A stretch of DNA of 64,000 nucleotides from Streptomyces sp. NBC_01260. Lineage in GTDB: Bacteria > Actinomycetota > Actinomycetes > Streptomycetales > Streptomycetaceae. The position numbers and the translations under genes are program-made. Below, piece after piece: positions 23,405-31,618 of the stretch. The stretch lies in contig NZ_CP108464.1 of assembly GCF_036226405.1 (NCBI RefSeq), positions 682,001 to 746,000 of the forward strand, read 5' to 3'. Below the pieces are notes generated by a model that saw nothing but the letters and a program-made list of their open reading frames with translations, was not told the origin of the DNA and did no database searches. Numbering within the stretch: position 1 is the first letter of the stretch; the number at the start of each line of letters is the position of its first letter.

Positions 23405-25638
23405 GACACCGTTCGATCTTCTTCCGAAGGCGGTCGCGGCCCGCCCGGCTGTGGCTCGCCCTGCTGGGGTCGTTCCTGATGGTGCTGGGACTGACCTCGA
23501 CGGCGGCCTACGGGCGTACCGCGGCCCCGGTGGGCGCGGCGGCCGACCAGGTGCTCACCTGGACGGCCGGCAACCCCATCGACCACTATCTGTCCGCGCC
23601 GAAGACGGCGGTGGCCGGCAAGGCGACCATCGTCTTCGAGAACAGTGAGGGGACCGGGAACACCAGCGGGATGCCGCACACGCTGACCTTCAGCGTCTCG
23701 GACCCGGAGTTCAACAACGACGTGCCCCTGAACCTGCTGGCCAACCCGGGCGACGACCGGGGCGGCAAGCAGACCGCCGAGGTCACGCTCACCCCCGGCC
23801 GGTACTTCTACCACTGCACCATGCCGGGACACGAGGCGATGCAGGGCATCCTGACCGTGACCGACGGGGGCGGCGGTGAGGACACCACCGCACCCGCGAC
23901 CTCGGCGAAGGTCGACGGCGACAAGAACGCCGACGGCGCCTACATCGGCCAGGCGACGGTCACCGTCGCCGCCACCGACGAGGGATCGGGCATCGACACC
24001 GTCGAGTACGCGGTCGGGGCCGACGGCGCCTGGCAGCCCTACACCGCGCCCGTCGTCGTGAACGAGGTCGGCGCGCACGCCATCCGCTACCGCGCCACCG
24101 ACAAGGCGGGCAACGCCGCTGCCGAGAAGACGGCGGAGTTCACCGTCGCGGCACCGCCGACGGACGACACGACGGCGCCGGAGACCTCGGCGACCGTCTC
24201 CGGCGAGAAGGACGACCAGGGGCGGTACCTGGGCATGGCGACGGTCACCGTGACCGCCTCCGACACCGGGTCCGGCGTCAACACCATCGAGTACGCGCTC
24301 GGATCCGACGGTGCCTGGCAGCCGTACACCGGGCCGGTGATGGTGCACCAGGTGGGGGCGCAGAAGGTCCGTTACCGCGCCACCGACAAGGCGGGCAACG
24401 CTGCTGCCGAGAAGGCGGTGGAGTTCACCGTCGTGGAGCCGCCGACCAAGGACACGACGCCGCCGGAGACCTCCGCGAAGGTCTCGGGCGACAAGAACTC
24501 GGACGGCGCCTACCTCACCAGCGCCAAGGTGACGGTCACCGCGACCGATGCCGGCACCGGGGTGGACAAGGTCGAGTACTCCCTCGACGGCGGCCCCTAC
24601 CTCGCCTACACCGCCACGGTCATCGTCGACCGCGTCGGCTACCACACCGTCGCCCACCGGGCCACGGACAAGGCGGGCAACACGTCCGAGGCGAAGCAGA
24701 CGTCGTTCACCGTCGCGAAGAGCGGCGGCGTACCGGCGCCGAACTGCCCGGAGTTCGACGAGCGGCTCACCGTCATCGTGGGCACCGTCGACACCGGGGT
24801 CCCCAACCGCATCACCGGCAACCGCTGCACGATCAATGAGCTGATCGAGGACGAGAAGGACTGGTCGTCGCAGGCGCTGTTCCTCAAGCACGTCGACAAG
24901 GTCCTCGACCAGTTGCTCACCGCCGGGGTGGTCGACGCCCGCGAGCACAAGAAGATCTACAAGGCGGCCAAGCAGTCCGGGATCGGCAAGCCGGGCCAGG
25001 ACGAGGGCTATCACAAGCTCTTCGACGGCACGGCCGCCTCCTTCGCCAAGTGGCAGCAGGTCGGCGGCGGGCAGTTCTCGCTCAACGAGGCGGACGGCTC
25101 GCTCAACAGCTCCACCACGGTGGACGGCATGGGCATGCTGTGGTTCCCGGGCCGGCAGTACGGGGACTTCTCGCTGAAGCTCCAGTGGCGGGACGACGCC
25201 CCCGGCACGGGCAACGCCAACGGCGGTGTGTTCGTGCGGTTCCCGAACGTCCACGACAACCCGGAGGAGTCGAATCCGGAGTGGGTCGCCATCAAGTACG
25301 GCCATGAGATCCAGATCAACGACCGGCCGGACGGCGACATGTACAAGACCGGTTCCGTCTACGGGTTCGACCGGGTGGGTCTCGGTGGCGCCGGGGTCAC
25401 TCCCAAGGGCACCTGGAACGACTACGAGATCCGGGTGGTGGACCAGCACTACTCGATCTACCGCAACGGTGTTCTGCTCAATGAGTTCGACAACAACGGC
25501 GGTCAGCTCTTCGAGCCGCCGCGGGCCGACGACCCGGGGACCGACGGCCGGCGGTACGCCTCCGGCTACATCGGGCTCCAGGTCCACAGCACCTCGGACG
25601 TGATCTCCTACCGGGACATCCGGATCCAGGAGCTGTAG
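23401..25638 (+). CDS. Secreted cupredoxin, triple Ig-like repeat and DUF1080 (3-keto-glycoside hydrolase) fusion
   Basis: The 745-residue protein starts with an Arg-rich signal/anchor (ARLWLALLGSFLMVLGLTS). A blue-copper domain follows (about 45-155), with ligands in MPHTLTF and YHCTMPGHEAMQG. Then come three repeats of about 98 residues, each from DTTxPxTSAxV to YRATDKAGN...FTV, resembling OmpL47/Ig-like modules. After a spacer with two Cys comes a DUF1080 jelly roll (about 530-745; YHKLFDGTAASFAKWQ, GGVFVRFPN, HEIQINDRPDGDMYKTGSVYG, ends YRDIRIQEL). DUF1080 enzymes act on 3-keto-disaccharides. Translationally coupled to the ThuA-PQQ gene, so electron transfer and glycan cleavage may be joint. 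Confidence 0.87.
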   Translation: MRHRSIFFRRRSRPARLWLALLGSFLMVLGLTSTAAYGRTAAPVGAAADQVLTWTAGNPIDHYLSAPKTAVAGKATIVFENSEGTGNTSGMPHTLTFSVSDPEFNNDVPLNLLANPGDDRGGKQTAEVTLTPGRYFYHCTMPGHEAMQGILTVTDGGGGEDTTAPATSAKVDGDKNADGAYIGQATVTVAATDEGSGIDTVEYAVGADGAWQPYTAPVVVNEVGAHAIRYRATDKAGNAAAEKTAEFTVAAPPTDDTTAPETSATVSGEKDDQGRYLGMATVTVTASDTGSGVNTIEYALGSDGAWQPYTGPVMVHQVGAQKVRYRATDKAGNAAAEKAVEFTVVEPPTKDTTPPETSAKVSGDKNSDGAYLTSAKVTVTATDAGTGVDKVEYSLDGGPYLAYTATVIVDRVGYHTVAHRATDKAGNTSEAKQTSFTVAKSGGVPAPNCPEFDERLTVIVGTVDTGVPNRITGNRCTINELIEDEKDWSSQALFLKHVDKVLDQLLTAGVVDAREHKKIYKAAKQSGIGKPGQDEGYHKLFDGTAASFAKWQQVGGGQFSLNEADGSLNSSTTVDGMGMLWFPGRQYGDFSLKLQWRDDAPGTGNANGGVFVRFPNVHDNPEESNPEWVAIKYGHEIQINDRPDGDMYKTGSVYGFDRVGLGGAGVTPKGTWNDYEIRVVDQHYSIYRNGVLLNEFDNNGGQLFEPPRADDPGTDGRRYASGYIGLQVHSTSDVISYRDIRIQEL
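23870..24720 (+). repeat. Three tandem ~290-bp repeats inside the cupredoxin-DUF1080 gene
   Basis: Blocks of about 288-294 bp repeat three times, most alike at the segment encoding ATDKAGN (near 24095, 24383 and 24662). The first two share whole runs of identical DNA. They encode the Ig-like spacers and may recombine, changing the number of modules. Confidence 0.75.
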
Positions 25639-25658
25639 TCACGACGTCCGGGAGTGGT

Positions 25659-26759
25659 TCAGGTGGCCGCGGCCGCATGCTGAGGCATGTGGTCGCGGCC
25701 TCCCGGGTGCCGGTGGCGCCATACCCAGAAGACGGTGCAGGAGACCAGCGACCACGCCGCGAGCACCAGGAACGGGAAGATCCGCTGATGCCCCTGGTAG
25801 TAGACAGCGGTGTGCTGGGCGTTGACGGAGGCACCCGGGGGCAGCCAGCGCCCGATGTGTCCCAGCAACGACGGCAGCAGCGGCCAGGACACGGCTCCGC
25901 CGGAGGACGGGTTCCCCAGGAGCACCATCAATCCCCAGGTCGGGAGCATGGCCCAGCGCCCCATCAGGGTGTTGAACATGGTGAAGACCATGCCCGAGGT
26001 GAACATCGTGAACGCCAGGATCAGCCAGGACTCGAAGAAGGGCAGATCGACGGCGCCCAGCCACCAGTCCACCACCGCGGCGATGGAGAACGCGCCGAGC
26101 ATCGAGTAGGCGATCGTGAACGCGATCCGTTCCAGCGGGGTCAGCGCGCGGGCGTGCACGCTCAGCTGGATGGAGCCTACGAAGCCGACGATGACGGCGG
26201 CGAGCGAGATGTAGAAGAGCGCGAGTCCGCGCGGGTCGCCCTTCTGGAGCGGTTTGACGTCCGTGACGGAGACGGGGACGCCGAGCCTGTCCCCCACCTT
26301 CACCGCGGACTCGGTGAGCAACTGGGCGACGGCGGCTCCTGAGGCGCCGGCCACATCGAGTGACACCCCCGCCCCGTGGAGCCGCACGATCGCGAAGACC
26401 TGCTGTTCCTCCAGTGCCTCGCGCGCCTCGGCGCCGGTGTCGTACCGGTGGACGTGCAGAGAGGTGTCGAGCGCCTCGTCCATCGCGGTGACGAACGCCC
26501 TGCCGCGGGCCGTCTCCTGGAGGCTGACCACGGCGGTCGGGATCTGGTGCGGGGTCGGGTTGGCCATCGCGTACGTGTACGAGCCGGCGAAGAGCCCGGC
26601 GGCGGCCGCGACGATGAGGAGCAGGACGGTCGCCGGGAAGTAGGGGGAATCCTTGTACGACGCCCACTTCTGGCGTCGGCTCAGCGGCCGGCCGTGCGCT
26701 CCGTGCGGCGGGGTGTGCTCGGATCCGGGCGGAGCCGGGCCGGAGCCGGGGTCGCTCAT
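25659..26759 (-). CDS. YhgE/Pip-like ABC-2 type membrane protein
   Basis: The 366-residue protein has one N-terminal transmembrane segment (about 42-64), a large external part (about 65-175, with LVAxx-like SLQETARGRAFVTAMDEALD), and five further segments (about 180-355) forming an ABC-2 type domain. This is the layout of YhgE/Pip and DUF3533 proteins, whose function is mostly unknown (some are phage receptors or secretion-related). The conserved segment PSSGGAVSWPLLPSLL and GRWLPPGASVNA fits. Its ATG overlaps the TGA of the LigD-polymerase gene, so the two are co-transcribed, though no functional link is evident. Confidence 0.78.
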   Translation of the reverse strand: MSDPGSGPAPPGSEHTPPHGAHGRPLSRRQKWASYKDSPYFPATVLLLIVAAAAGLFAGSYTYAMANPTPHQIPTAVVSLQETARGRAFVTAMDEALDTSLHVHRYDTGAEAREALEEQQVFAIVRLHGAGVSLDVAGASGAAVAQLLTESAVKVGDRLGVPVSVTDVKPLQKGDPRGLALFYISLAAVIVGFVGSIQLSVHARALTPLERIAFTIAYSMLGAFSIAAVVDWWLGAVDLPFFESWLILAFTMFTSGMVFTMFNTLMGRWAMLPTWGLMVLLGNPSSGGAVSWPLLPSLLGHIGRWLPPGASVNAQHTAVYYQGHQRIFPFLVLAAWSLVSCTVFWVWRHRHPGGRDHMPQHAAAAT

Positions 26760-27787
26760 GCGTCGCCGTCCTGGTCGTGCCGGGCGCGGCTCGGCTGCAC
26801 CCGCTTCGGTTCGCCGGGCATCTTCGGGTACTCCGGCGGGTACGGCATGTCGCCCAGCCCGCGCTCCTGCTCGTCGCGGTCGGCGAGCTCCAGCAGCCGG
26901 TCGAGCCGGAAGGCGTGCTCGTCCATGTCCGCGTGCACATCACCCGCCTCCGCGTACCGCACCGGCATGGTCCGGATGTCGAAGTCGCGCGGTTCCGCGT
27001 CGTCGATCTCCTCCCAGCGCAGGGGCGCCGAGACCGGGGCGTGCGGTCGGGGACGCACGGAGTAGGCCGAGGCGATCGTGCGGTCCCGGGCGGTCTGGTT
27101 GAAGTCGACGAAGATCCGCTCGCCGCGCTCCTCCTTCCACCAGGCGGTGGTCACCCGGTCCGGCATCCGGCGTTCCAGCTCGCGGCCCGCCGCGATGGTC
27201 GCCCGCCGGACCTCGGTGAAGGTCCAGCGGGCCTCGATGGGGACGAAGACATGGATACCGCGGCCGCCGGAGGTCTTGGGCCAGCCGCGCAGGCCGTGGT
27301 CGTCCAGGACGGAGCGCAGCTCGTGGGCGGCCCGCACCGCGTCGGCGTAGTCGGTGCCGGGCTGGGGGTCGAGGTCGATGCGCAGCTCGTCGGGATGGTC
27401 GGTGTCACCGCCCCGGACCGGCCACGGGTGGAAGGTGAGCGTCCCGAGGTTGGCGGCCCAGATGACGGCGGCCACCTCGGTGGGGCAGATCTCGTCGGCG
27501 GGGCGGCCACTGGGAAAGGTGATCTCGGCGGTGGGGATCCATTCGGGCAGGTTCTTCGGGGCCCGCTTCTGGTAGAAGAACTCACCCTCGACCCCGTCCA
27601 CGAAGCGCTGGAGGGTGGTCGGCCGGTTGCGCAGGGCGCGGGTGATGCCGGGGCCCACGGCCAGGAAGTACTCGGCCACGTCCCTCTTGGTGTAGCCCTT
27701 CTCCGGGAAGTAGACCTTGTCCGGACTGGACAGCCGGACGGGCCGTCCGCCCGCGTCCAGCTCCACCGCTTTGCCCGCTGCTGCCAT
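26756..27787 (-). CDS. LigD-type polymerase/primase domain protein
   Basis: This 343-residue stand-alone LigD polymerase domain is an archaeo-eukaryotic-primase fold that adds ribonucleotides during bacterial non-homologous end joining. It has SSPDKVYFPEKGYTKRDVAEYF, TTLQRFVDGVEGEFFYQKRAPKN, the metal-binding DxD in ELRIDLDPQ, KTSGGRGIHVFVPI and VFVDFNQTARDRTIASAYSVRP-like end motifs (here IFVDFNQ). ATG 27787 is chosen. It is divergent from the ATP-dependent ligase at 27864 with only 76 nt between, so the LigD functions are split over two genes. No Ku gene lies in the window. Confidence 0.92.
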   Translation of the reverse strand: MAAAGKAVELDAGGRPVRLSSPDKVYFPEKGYTKRDVAEYFLAVGPGITRALRNRPTTLQRFVDGVEGEFFYQKRAPKNLPEWIPTAEITFPSGRPADEICPTEVAAVIWAANLGTLTFHPWPVRGGDTDHPDELRIDLDPQPGTDYADAVRAAHELRSVLDDHGLRGWPKTSGGRGIHVFVPIEARWTFTEVRRATIAAGRELERRMPDRVTTAWWKEERGERIFVDFNQTARDRTIASAYSVRPRPHAPVSAPLRWEEIDDAEPRDFDIRTMPVRYAEAGDVHADMDEHAFRLDRLLELADRDEQERGLGDMPYPPEYPKMPGEPKRVQPSRARHDQDGDA

Positions 27788-27794
27788 GTCGGCC

Positions 27795-27857
27795 ACGGTA
27801 GGCCGGGCACACATATGGCGCATATCGGGAGACTCCGGCTGCCGGGCGGTCCACAAT
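27795..27857. promoter_or_regulatory. Divergent -10 elements giving near-leaderless ligD-pol and ligase mRNAs
   Basis: On the minus strand TACCGT (complement of 27795-27800) ends seven to eight nt before ATG 27787. On the plus strand CACAAT (27852-27857) ends seven nt before ATG 27864. Neither gene has a Shine-Dalgarno sequence. Both therefore look leaderless from back-to-back promoters. The -35 elements are not convincing. Confidence 0.4.
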
Positions 27858-27863
27858 CGGGGC

Positions 27864-28928
27864 ATGGATCTGCCGGTGATGCCGCCCGTGAAGCCGATGC
27901 TCGCCAAGTCCGTGTCCCGGATCCCGCCGGGGATGCACTACGAGGCCAAGTGGGACGGCTTCCGGGCGATCGTGCACCGGGACGGCGACGAGGTGGTGAT
28001 CGGCAGCCGCACCGGAAAGCCGCTCACCCGCTACTTCCCCGAGCTGGTCACCGCGGTCCGGGACAGCCTGCCGGCCCGGTGTGTGATCGACGGCGAGATC
28101 GTGATCGCGTACGAGGGACGGCTCGACTTCGACCGGCTCAGCGAGCGCATCCACCCCGCCGACTCCCGGGTGCGGCTGCTCGCCGAGCGGACCCCGGCCA
28201 GTCTGGTCGCCTTCGACATCCTCGCGGTGGACGACGACTCGCTCCTGAGCACACGGCAGTCGGAACGCAGAACGGTGCTGGAAGCCGCACTGTCCGGCGT
28301 CTCGGCGCCCGTCCACCTCGCCCCGGCCACCACCGACCCGGCCGTCGCGCAGGAGTGGTTCGAACGGTACGAGGGGGCCGGTCTCGACGGGGTCGTCGCC
28401 AAACCGCTCGACCTGCCCTACCGGCCGGACACCCGGGTGATGTACAAGATCAAGCATGAGCGGACCGCCGACTGTGTGGTGGCGGGCTACCGCCACCACA
28501 AGAGCGGCCCGGTCGTCGGATCGCTGCTGCTCGGCCTGTACGACGAGGCGGGTGTCCTCCAGCACGTGGGGGTCTGCGCGGCCTTCCCGATGAAACGCCG
28601 CGCGGAGCTGGCCACCGAACTGGAGCCGCTGCTCACGGACTTCACCGGCCACCCCTGGGGGGCCTGGCAGGACGCCGAGGCGCACGAGCACGCCCGGCTG
28701 CCCGGCACCCCGAGCCGGTGGTCCGGGAAGAAGGACCAGTCGTGGGTGCCGGTGCGCCCGGAGCGGGTCTGCGAGGTGGGTTACGACCACATGGAGGGCG
28801 ACCGGTTCCGGCACACGGCCCAGTTCCGCAGGTGGCGGCCGGACCGCACCCCCGACACCTGCACGTACGAGCAGCTGGAAGAGGTGGTGCGGTACGACCT
28901 GGCCGCGGTGCTCTCGACCGGTGGCTGA
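27864..28928 (+). CDS. ATP-dependent DNA ligase (LigC/LigD-ligase type)
   Basis: The 354-residue ligase seals DNA nicks using ATP. The adenylation motif is EAKWDGFR with Lys29 as the AMP-bound residue. Further nucleotidyltransferase motifs are SRTGKPLTRYFPE, DGEIVI, FDIL, GLDGVVAKPLDLPY and YKIKHERTADCVV. A C-terminal OB fold ends with RPERVCEVGYDHMEGDRFRHTAQFRRWRPDR. With the divergent LigD-type polymerase it probably serves non-homologous end joining or repair during sporulation. It ends before a GC-rich hairpin shared with the convergent transglycosylase gene. Confidence 0.92.
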   Translation: MDLPVMPPVKPMLAKSVSRIPPGMHYEAKWDGFRAIVHRDGDEVVIGSRTGKPLTRYFPELVTAVRDSLPARCVIDGEIVIAYEGRLDFDRLSERIHPADSRVRLLAERTPASLVAFDILAVDDDSLLSTRQSERRTVLEAALSGVSAPVHLAPATTDPAVAQEWFERYEGAGLDGVVAKPLDLPYRPDTRVMYKIKHERTADCVVAGYRHHKSGPVVGSLLLGLYDEAGVLQHVGVCAAFPMKRRAELATELEPLLTDFTGHPWGAWQDAEAHEHARLPGTPSRWSGKKDQSWVPVRPERVCEVGYDHMEGDRFRHTAQFRRWRPDRTPDTCTYEQLEEVVRYDLAAVLSTGG

Positions 28929-28941
28929 ACCGGAGTGCCCG

Positions 28942-28962
28942 CCCGGGCCGAACGGGCCCGGG
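28942..28962. terminator. Bidirectional terminator between ligase and transglycosylase
   Basis: CCCGGGCC (28942-28949) and GGCCCGGG (28955-28962) form an 8-bp stem with a 5-nt loop. It lies between two convergent stop codons (28928 and 28964), so it can serve both genes. Confidence 0.7.
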
Positions 28963-28963
28963 A

Positions 28964-30184
28964 TCAGTCGGCGGCCGGCGGCACCGACGGCGTGGTGCAG
29001 GGCTCAGGGGTCGTGCTCGGCTCGGGTGACGGAGACTCCGTGGCCCCGGTGGTGTCGCTCGGGTCCGGCGACGGGGAGTCCGTCGCGCAGCCCGGACCGG
29101 GCTTCGTGGTGGTCGGGTCGGGGTCCGGACTGGTGGACGGGTCGGGGCTGGTGCCGGGATCGGGGGTGGCGGATCCGCTGCCGGTCGGATCGGGCGAGGC
29201 ACCCGGGTCCGTGGAACCGCCGGGATCCGGGGAACCCGAGTCACCGGGCGAGGGGGCCGGGGACGTCGGAGGCTTGGTGTGGCCGGGCTGCGGACCGACC
29301 TCGATGCCGCCGCCGTTGTCGCCGCCGGATCCGCCCACGGGGTGCTTGGGCTCGTTCGGGCTCCCGGCGCCGGGGCTCCTGGGCACCGGGCCCTTGCCGT
29401 CGGTGACCGGATGGGTGCCCTTGCGGTAGAACTCCAGCCAGGACAGCACGGTGCGCAGATAGGTGTCCGAGTGGTTGTAGCTCAGGATCGCCCGGTCGAG
29501 GTCGGCCCGTACCGTCAGATCGCGCGGTCCGGCGCAGAGGTAGGACCCGGCGGCCAGGGCCGCGTCGTAGACGTTGCCCGGGTCGCTGCGCCCGTCGCCG
29601 TTGCCGTCCCGCCCCCAGTGCGCCCAGGTCGAGGGGATGAACTGCATCGGGCCGACCGCCCGGTCGAAGGTCTTGTTCCCGTCGTACGCTCCCCCGTCGG
29701 TGTCCGGGATGTTGGCGAATCCCGCGCCGTTGAGCACCGGTCCGAGGATCGGCGAGAGCGTCGTGCCGCGGGCGTCGACCCTGCCCCCGCCCGCGTGCCC
29801 GGACTCGACCTTGCCGATGGCCGCCAGTAACTGCCACGGCAGCCCGCAGCCCGGATCGCTGCGTCCCAGTGAGCTCTCCGCCCTGCGGTAGGCGGCGAGC
29901 ACCGTGGCCGGAATCCCCGCCTCGGCCCACGACGCGGCGACGGCCGGACTCTGCTTGACGCCCGGCTTCGGGGGCTCGGGGCTCTTCAGCGGCGGCAGTT
30001 CGGTGTGGTAGGAGTCGTCGTTGGGCACCTCCGACCACGTGACCTCGTCGGACTCCTGACGCTGTTTCTGCGTCTCCTCATGCGCCACGAGCCCCGGTCC
30101 CTGGGAGGCGGTGAGCGCTGCCATCGCGGCGACGGCGGCTGCAGTGCCGCCGAGTCCGCGGCGCATGGTGCCGTTGAACCTCAT
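28964..30184 (-). CDS. Secreted lytic transglycosylase with Ser/Pro/Asp-rich tail; TTA codon
   Basis: Lytic transglycosylases cleave the peptidoglycan glycan strand, leaving anhydro-muramyl ends. The 406-residue protein has a signal peptide, then an MltB/SLT_2-like domain (about 85-265): LLAAIGKVESGH gives the catalytic Glu127, and GPMQFIPSTWAHWGRDGNGDGRSDPGNVYDAALAAGSYLC is the family core. The last 130 residues are low-complexity Pro/Ser/Thr/Asp, likely a wall-spanning tail. Codon 119 is TTA (29828-29830), so translation should need the bldA tRNA. It follows the Mce-associated genes by 22 nt and looks like the end of the mce operon. Confidence 0.88.
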   Translation of the reverse strand: MRFNGTMRRGLGGTAAAVAAMAALTASQGPGLVAHEETQKQRQESDEVTWSEVPNDDSYHTELPPLKSPEPPKPGVKQSPAVAASWAEAGIPATVLAAYRRAESSLGRSDPGCGLPWQLLAAIGKVESGHAGGGRVDARGTTLSPILGPVLNGAGFANIPDTDGGAYDGNKTFDRAVGPMQFIPSTWAHWGRDGNGDGRSDPGNVYDAALAAGSYLCAGPRDLTVRADLDRAILSYNHSDTYLRTVLSWLEFYRKGTHPVTDGKGPVPRSPGAGSPNEPKHPVGGSGGDNGGGIEVGPQPGHTKPPTSPAPSPGDSGSPDPGGSTDPGASPDPTGSGSATPDPGTSPDPSTSPDPDPTTTKPGPGCATDSPSPDPSDTTGATESPSPEPSTTPEPCTTPSVPPAAD

Positions 30185-30206
30185 GCGTGCTCTCCTCTCC
30201 CCCGGC

Positions 30207-30950
30207 TCACCGGGAGAACGTGTCGATGGCCGATATCCGCCAGGTGCCGCCCCGGCGAACCGCGTCCACGGCGAACATCGCCGCGGCGTAGGTCGTCTCC
30301 TGCGACTTGCCGGTACGGGTGTTGCTCTGGTCGGCGAAGATCAGCAGCCGGGCCCGGTCGCCGTCGAGCAGTTGCACGCCGCTCTCGGTGACGGTCGTGG
30401 TGAGGACGAGCTTCTGCTTGGGTGCCTGTGCCCTCACGTCGGCGAGCATGTCCTTGTGCTGCTGTACCGCCTTGCCCACCAGGTAGGTCTTCACCGCGGT
30501 GTCGGCCCTGGCCGGCGAGGCGTAGTTGTACGAGAACACCGCGCCCACCGCCTCGGTGATCTGCCCCTTCACCTCACTGGTGCCGCTGATGTCGGTGAGG
30601 GCGGTGTTCTGCCGGCCGGGGTCGTCCCGCAGGCTGCCCGCCGAGGTGAGAGCCCAGGCGGCGAAGGAACCGAGAAGCACGGTCAGGACGCACAGGACCG
30701 CGGGCAGTGAGGCCCTCAGACCACGTGGCCGCCCGGACCGCGGCCCCTCCTTCTCCGGCTCCCCCTCGGGTTCGCTCCCGGCACCGGGGCTGTCCTCGCC
30801 GGCTGCGGCGGCGCCCTCGGACCCGCTGTCCGCGGGCTCGGCGTCCGGCTCGGCGGGCCTGGGCACGGTGGCGGTCGTGGCGGTGCGTTCTGCTGCGGCG
30901 ACGGTGGCCAGGCGGCGCTGCCGGTTGACGAGGTGACGGGTCGTCGACAT
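30207..30950 (-). CDS. Mce-associated membrane protein
   Basis: This 247-residue protein has a long charged N-terminus (about 1-78, Pro/Glu/Ala-rich), one transmembrane segment (LPAVLCVLTVLLGSFAAWAL, about 82-101) and an external domain. The pattern NTALTDISGTSEVKGQITEAVGAVFSYNY, VGKAVQQHKDML, VTESGVQLLDGDRARLLIFADQ and RRGGTWRISAI is the Mce-associated (Mas) fold, distantly NTF2-like. Such proteins stabilise Mce transporter complexes at the cell envelope. It is one of four here and pairs in architecture with the 234-residue protein at 31619. Confidence 0.85.
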   Translation of the reverse strand: MSTTRHLVNRQRRLATVAAAERTATTATVPRPAEPDAEPADSGSEGAAAAGEDSPGAGSEPEGEPEKEGPRSGRPRGLRASLPAVLCVLTVLLGSFAAWALTSAGSLRDDPGRQNTALTDISGTSEVKGQITEAVGAVFSYNYASPARADTAVKTYLVGKAVQQHKDMLADVRAQAPKQKLVLTTTVTESGVQLLDGDRARLLIFADQSNTRTGKSQETTYAAAMFAVDAVRRGGTWRISAIDTFSR

Positions 30951-30990
30951 GTCCGGGGGTCCTCTCGGTGCGGGGTGGAAGTCGGTGGCG

Positions 30991-31521
30991 TCAGCCGGCC
31001 GTGTTGCCGACGGGCGCCTGACCGAGGGCGCTGAGCTTCCACCCCTCGGAGGTGCGGGTGAGCTGCCCGAGCATCCGGCTCTCCTTCACCGCGGGCTTGC
31101 CCTTCGGCGCCGTCACGGTCACCCGCAGCGCCACCATGACCCCGGCCCGGCCGGCCCGGTCGTCGAGCTCGGTGACCGCACCGGACAGCACCTTGGCCGT
31201 GCTGACGGTCTTCGCCTCCTGGATCTGCTTCACGAACGCGTCCCGTCCGTCGACGAGTTGCTGGTGCAGGTCGCCGGTGGTGGAGTCCTCCCAGCTGTCG
31301 AGCCCCTTGGCCAGCCGCTGGTGGTCGAGCGTGTTCATGTTCTGCACGGCCTGCTCGCCCGCGGCCAGCGCGTCGTCGCGGGTCTGCGCATACGCCGCCG
31401 AGTCGTCGTGCGACGCCTGGTATCGGGACACTCCGCCCCACCCCGCCGCACCGGCCGCCGCGACCGTCAGCACGATCGCCGCCGCCACCAGCGGATTCCT
31501 CGTCATCCGTACCCGTGCCAT
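30991..31521 (-). CDS. Mce-associated membrane protein
   Basis: This 176-residue protein has a short basic start, one transmembrane segment (AAAIVLTVAAAGAAGWG, about 12-29) and an external Mas domain: DDALAAGEQAVQNMNTLDH, SWEDSTTGDLHQQLVDGRDAFVKQI, KTVSTAKVLSGAVTELDDRAGRAGVMVALRVTVT and TSEGWKLSALGQAPV. It pairs in architecture with the 174-residue protein at 32320, which suggests duplication of a two-gene block. Likely a structural part of the Mce lipid importer. Confidence 0.85.
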   Translation of the reverse strand: MARVRMTRNPLVAAAIVLTVAAAGAAGWGGVSRYQASHDDSAAYAQTRDDALAAGEQAVQNMNTLDHQRLAKGLDSWEDSTTGDLHQQLVDGRDAFVKQIQEAKTVSTAKVLSGAVTELDDRAGRAGVMVALRVTVTAPKGKPAVKESRMLGQLTRTSEGWKLSALGQAPVGNTAG

Positions 31522-31618
31522 TGCTGCCTCTCCCTGCCGGCCCTGTGCTGTGCCGTGCTGTGCTGAGTCGTGCGGTGCGCTGTTCGGTGCCGCTGTGCGG
31601 ACGTACCGCCGTACAGCG

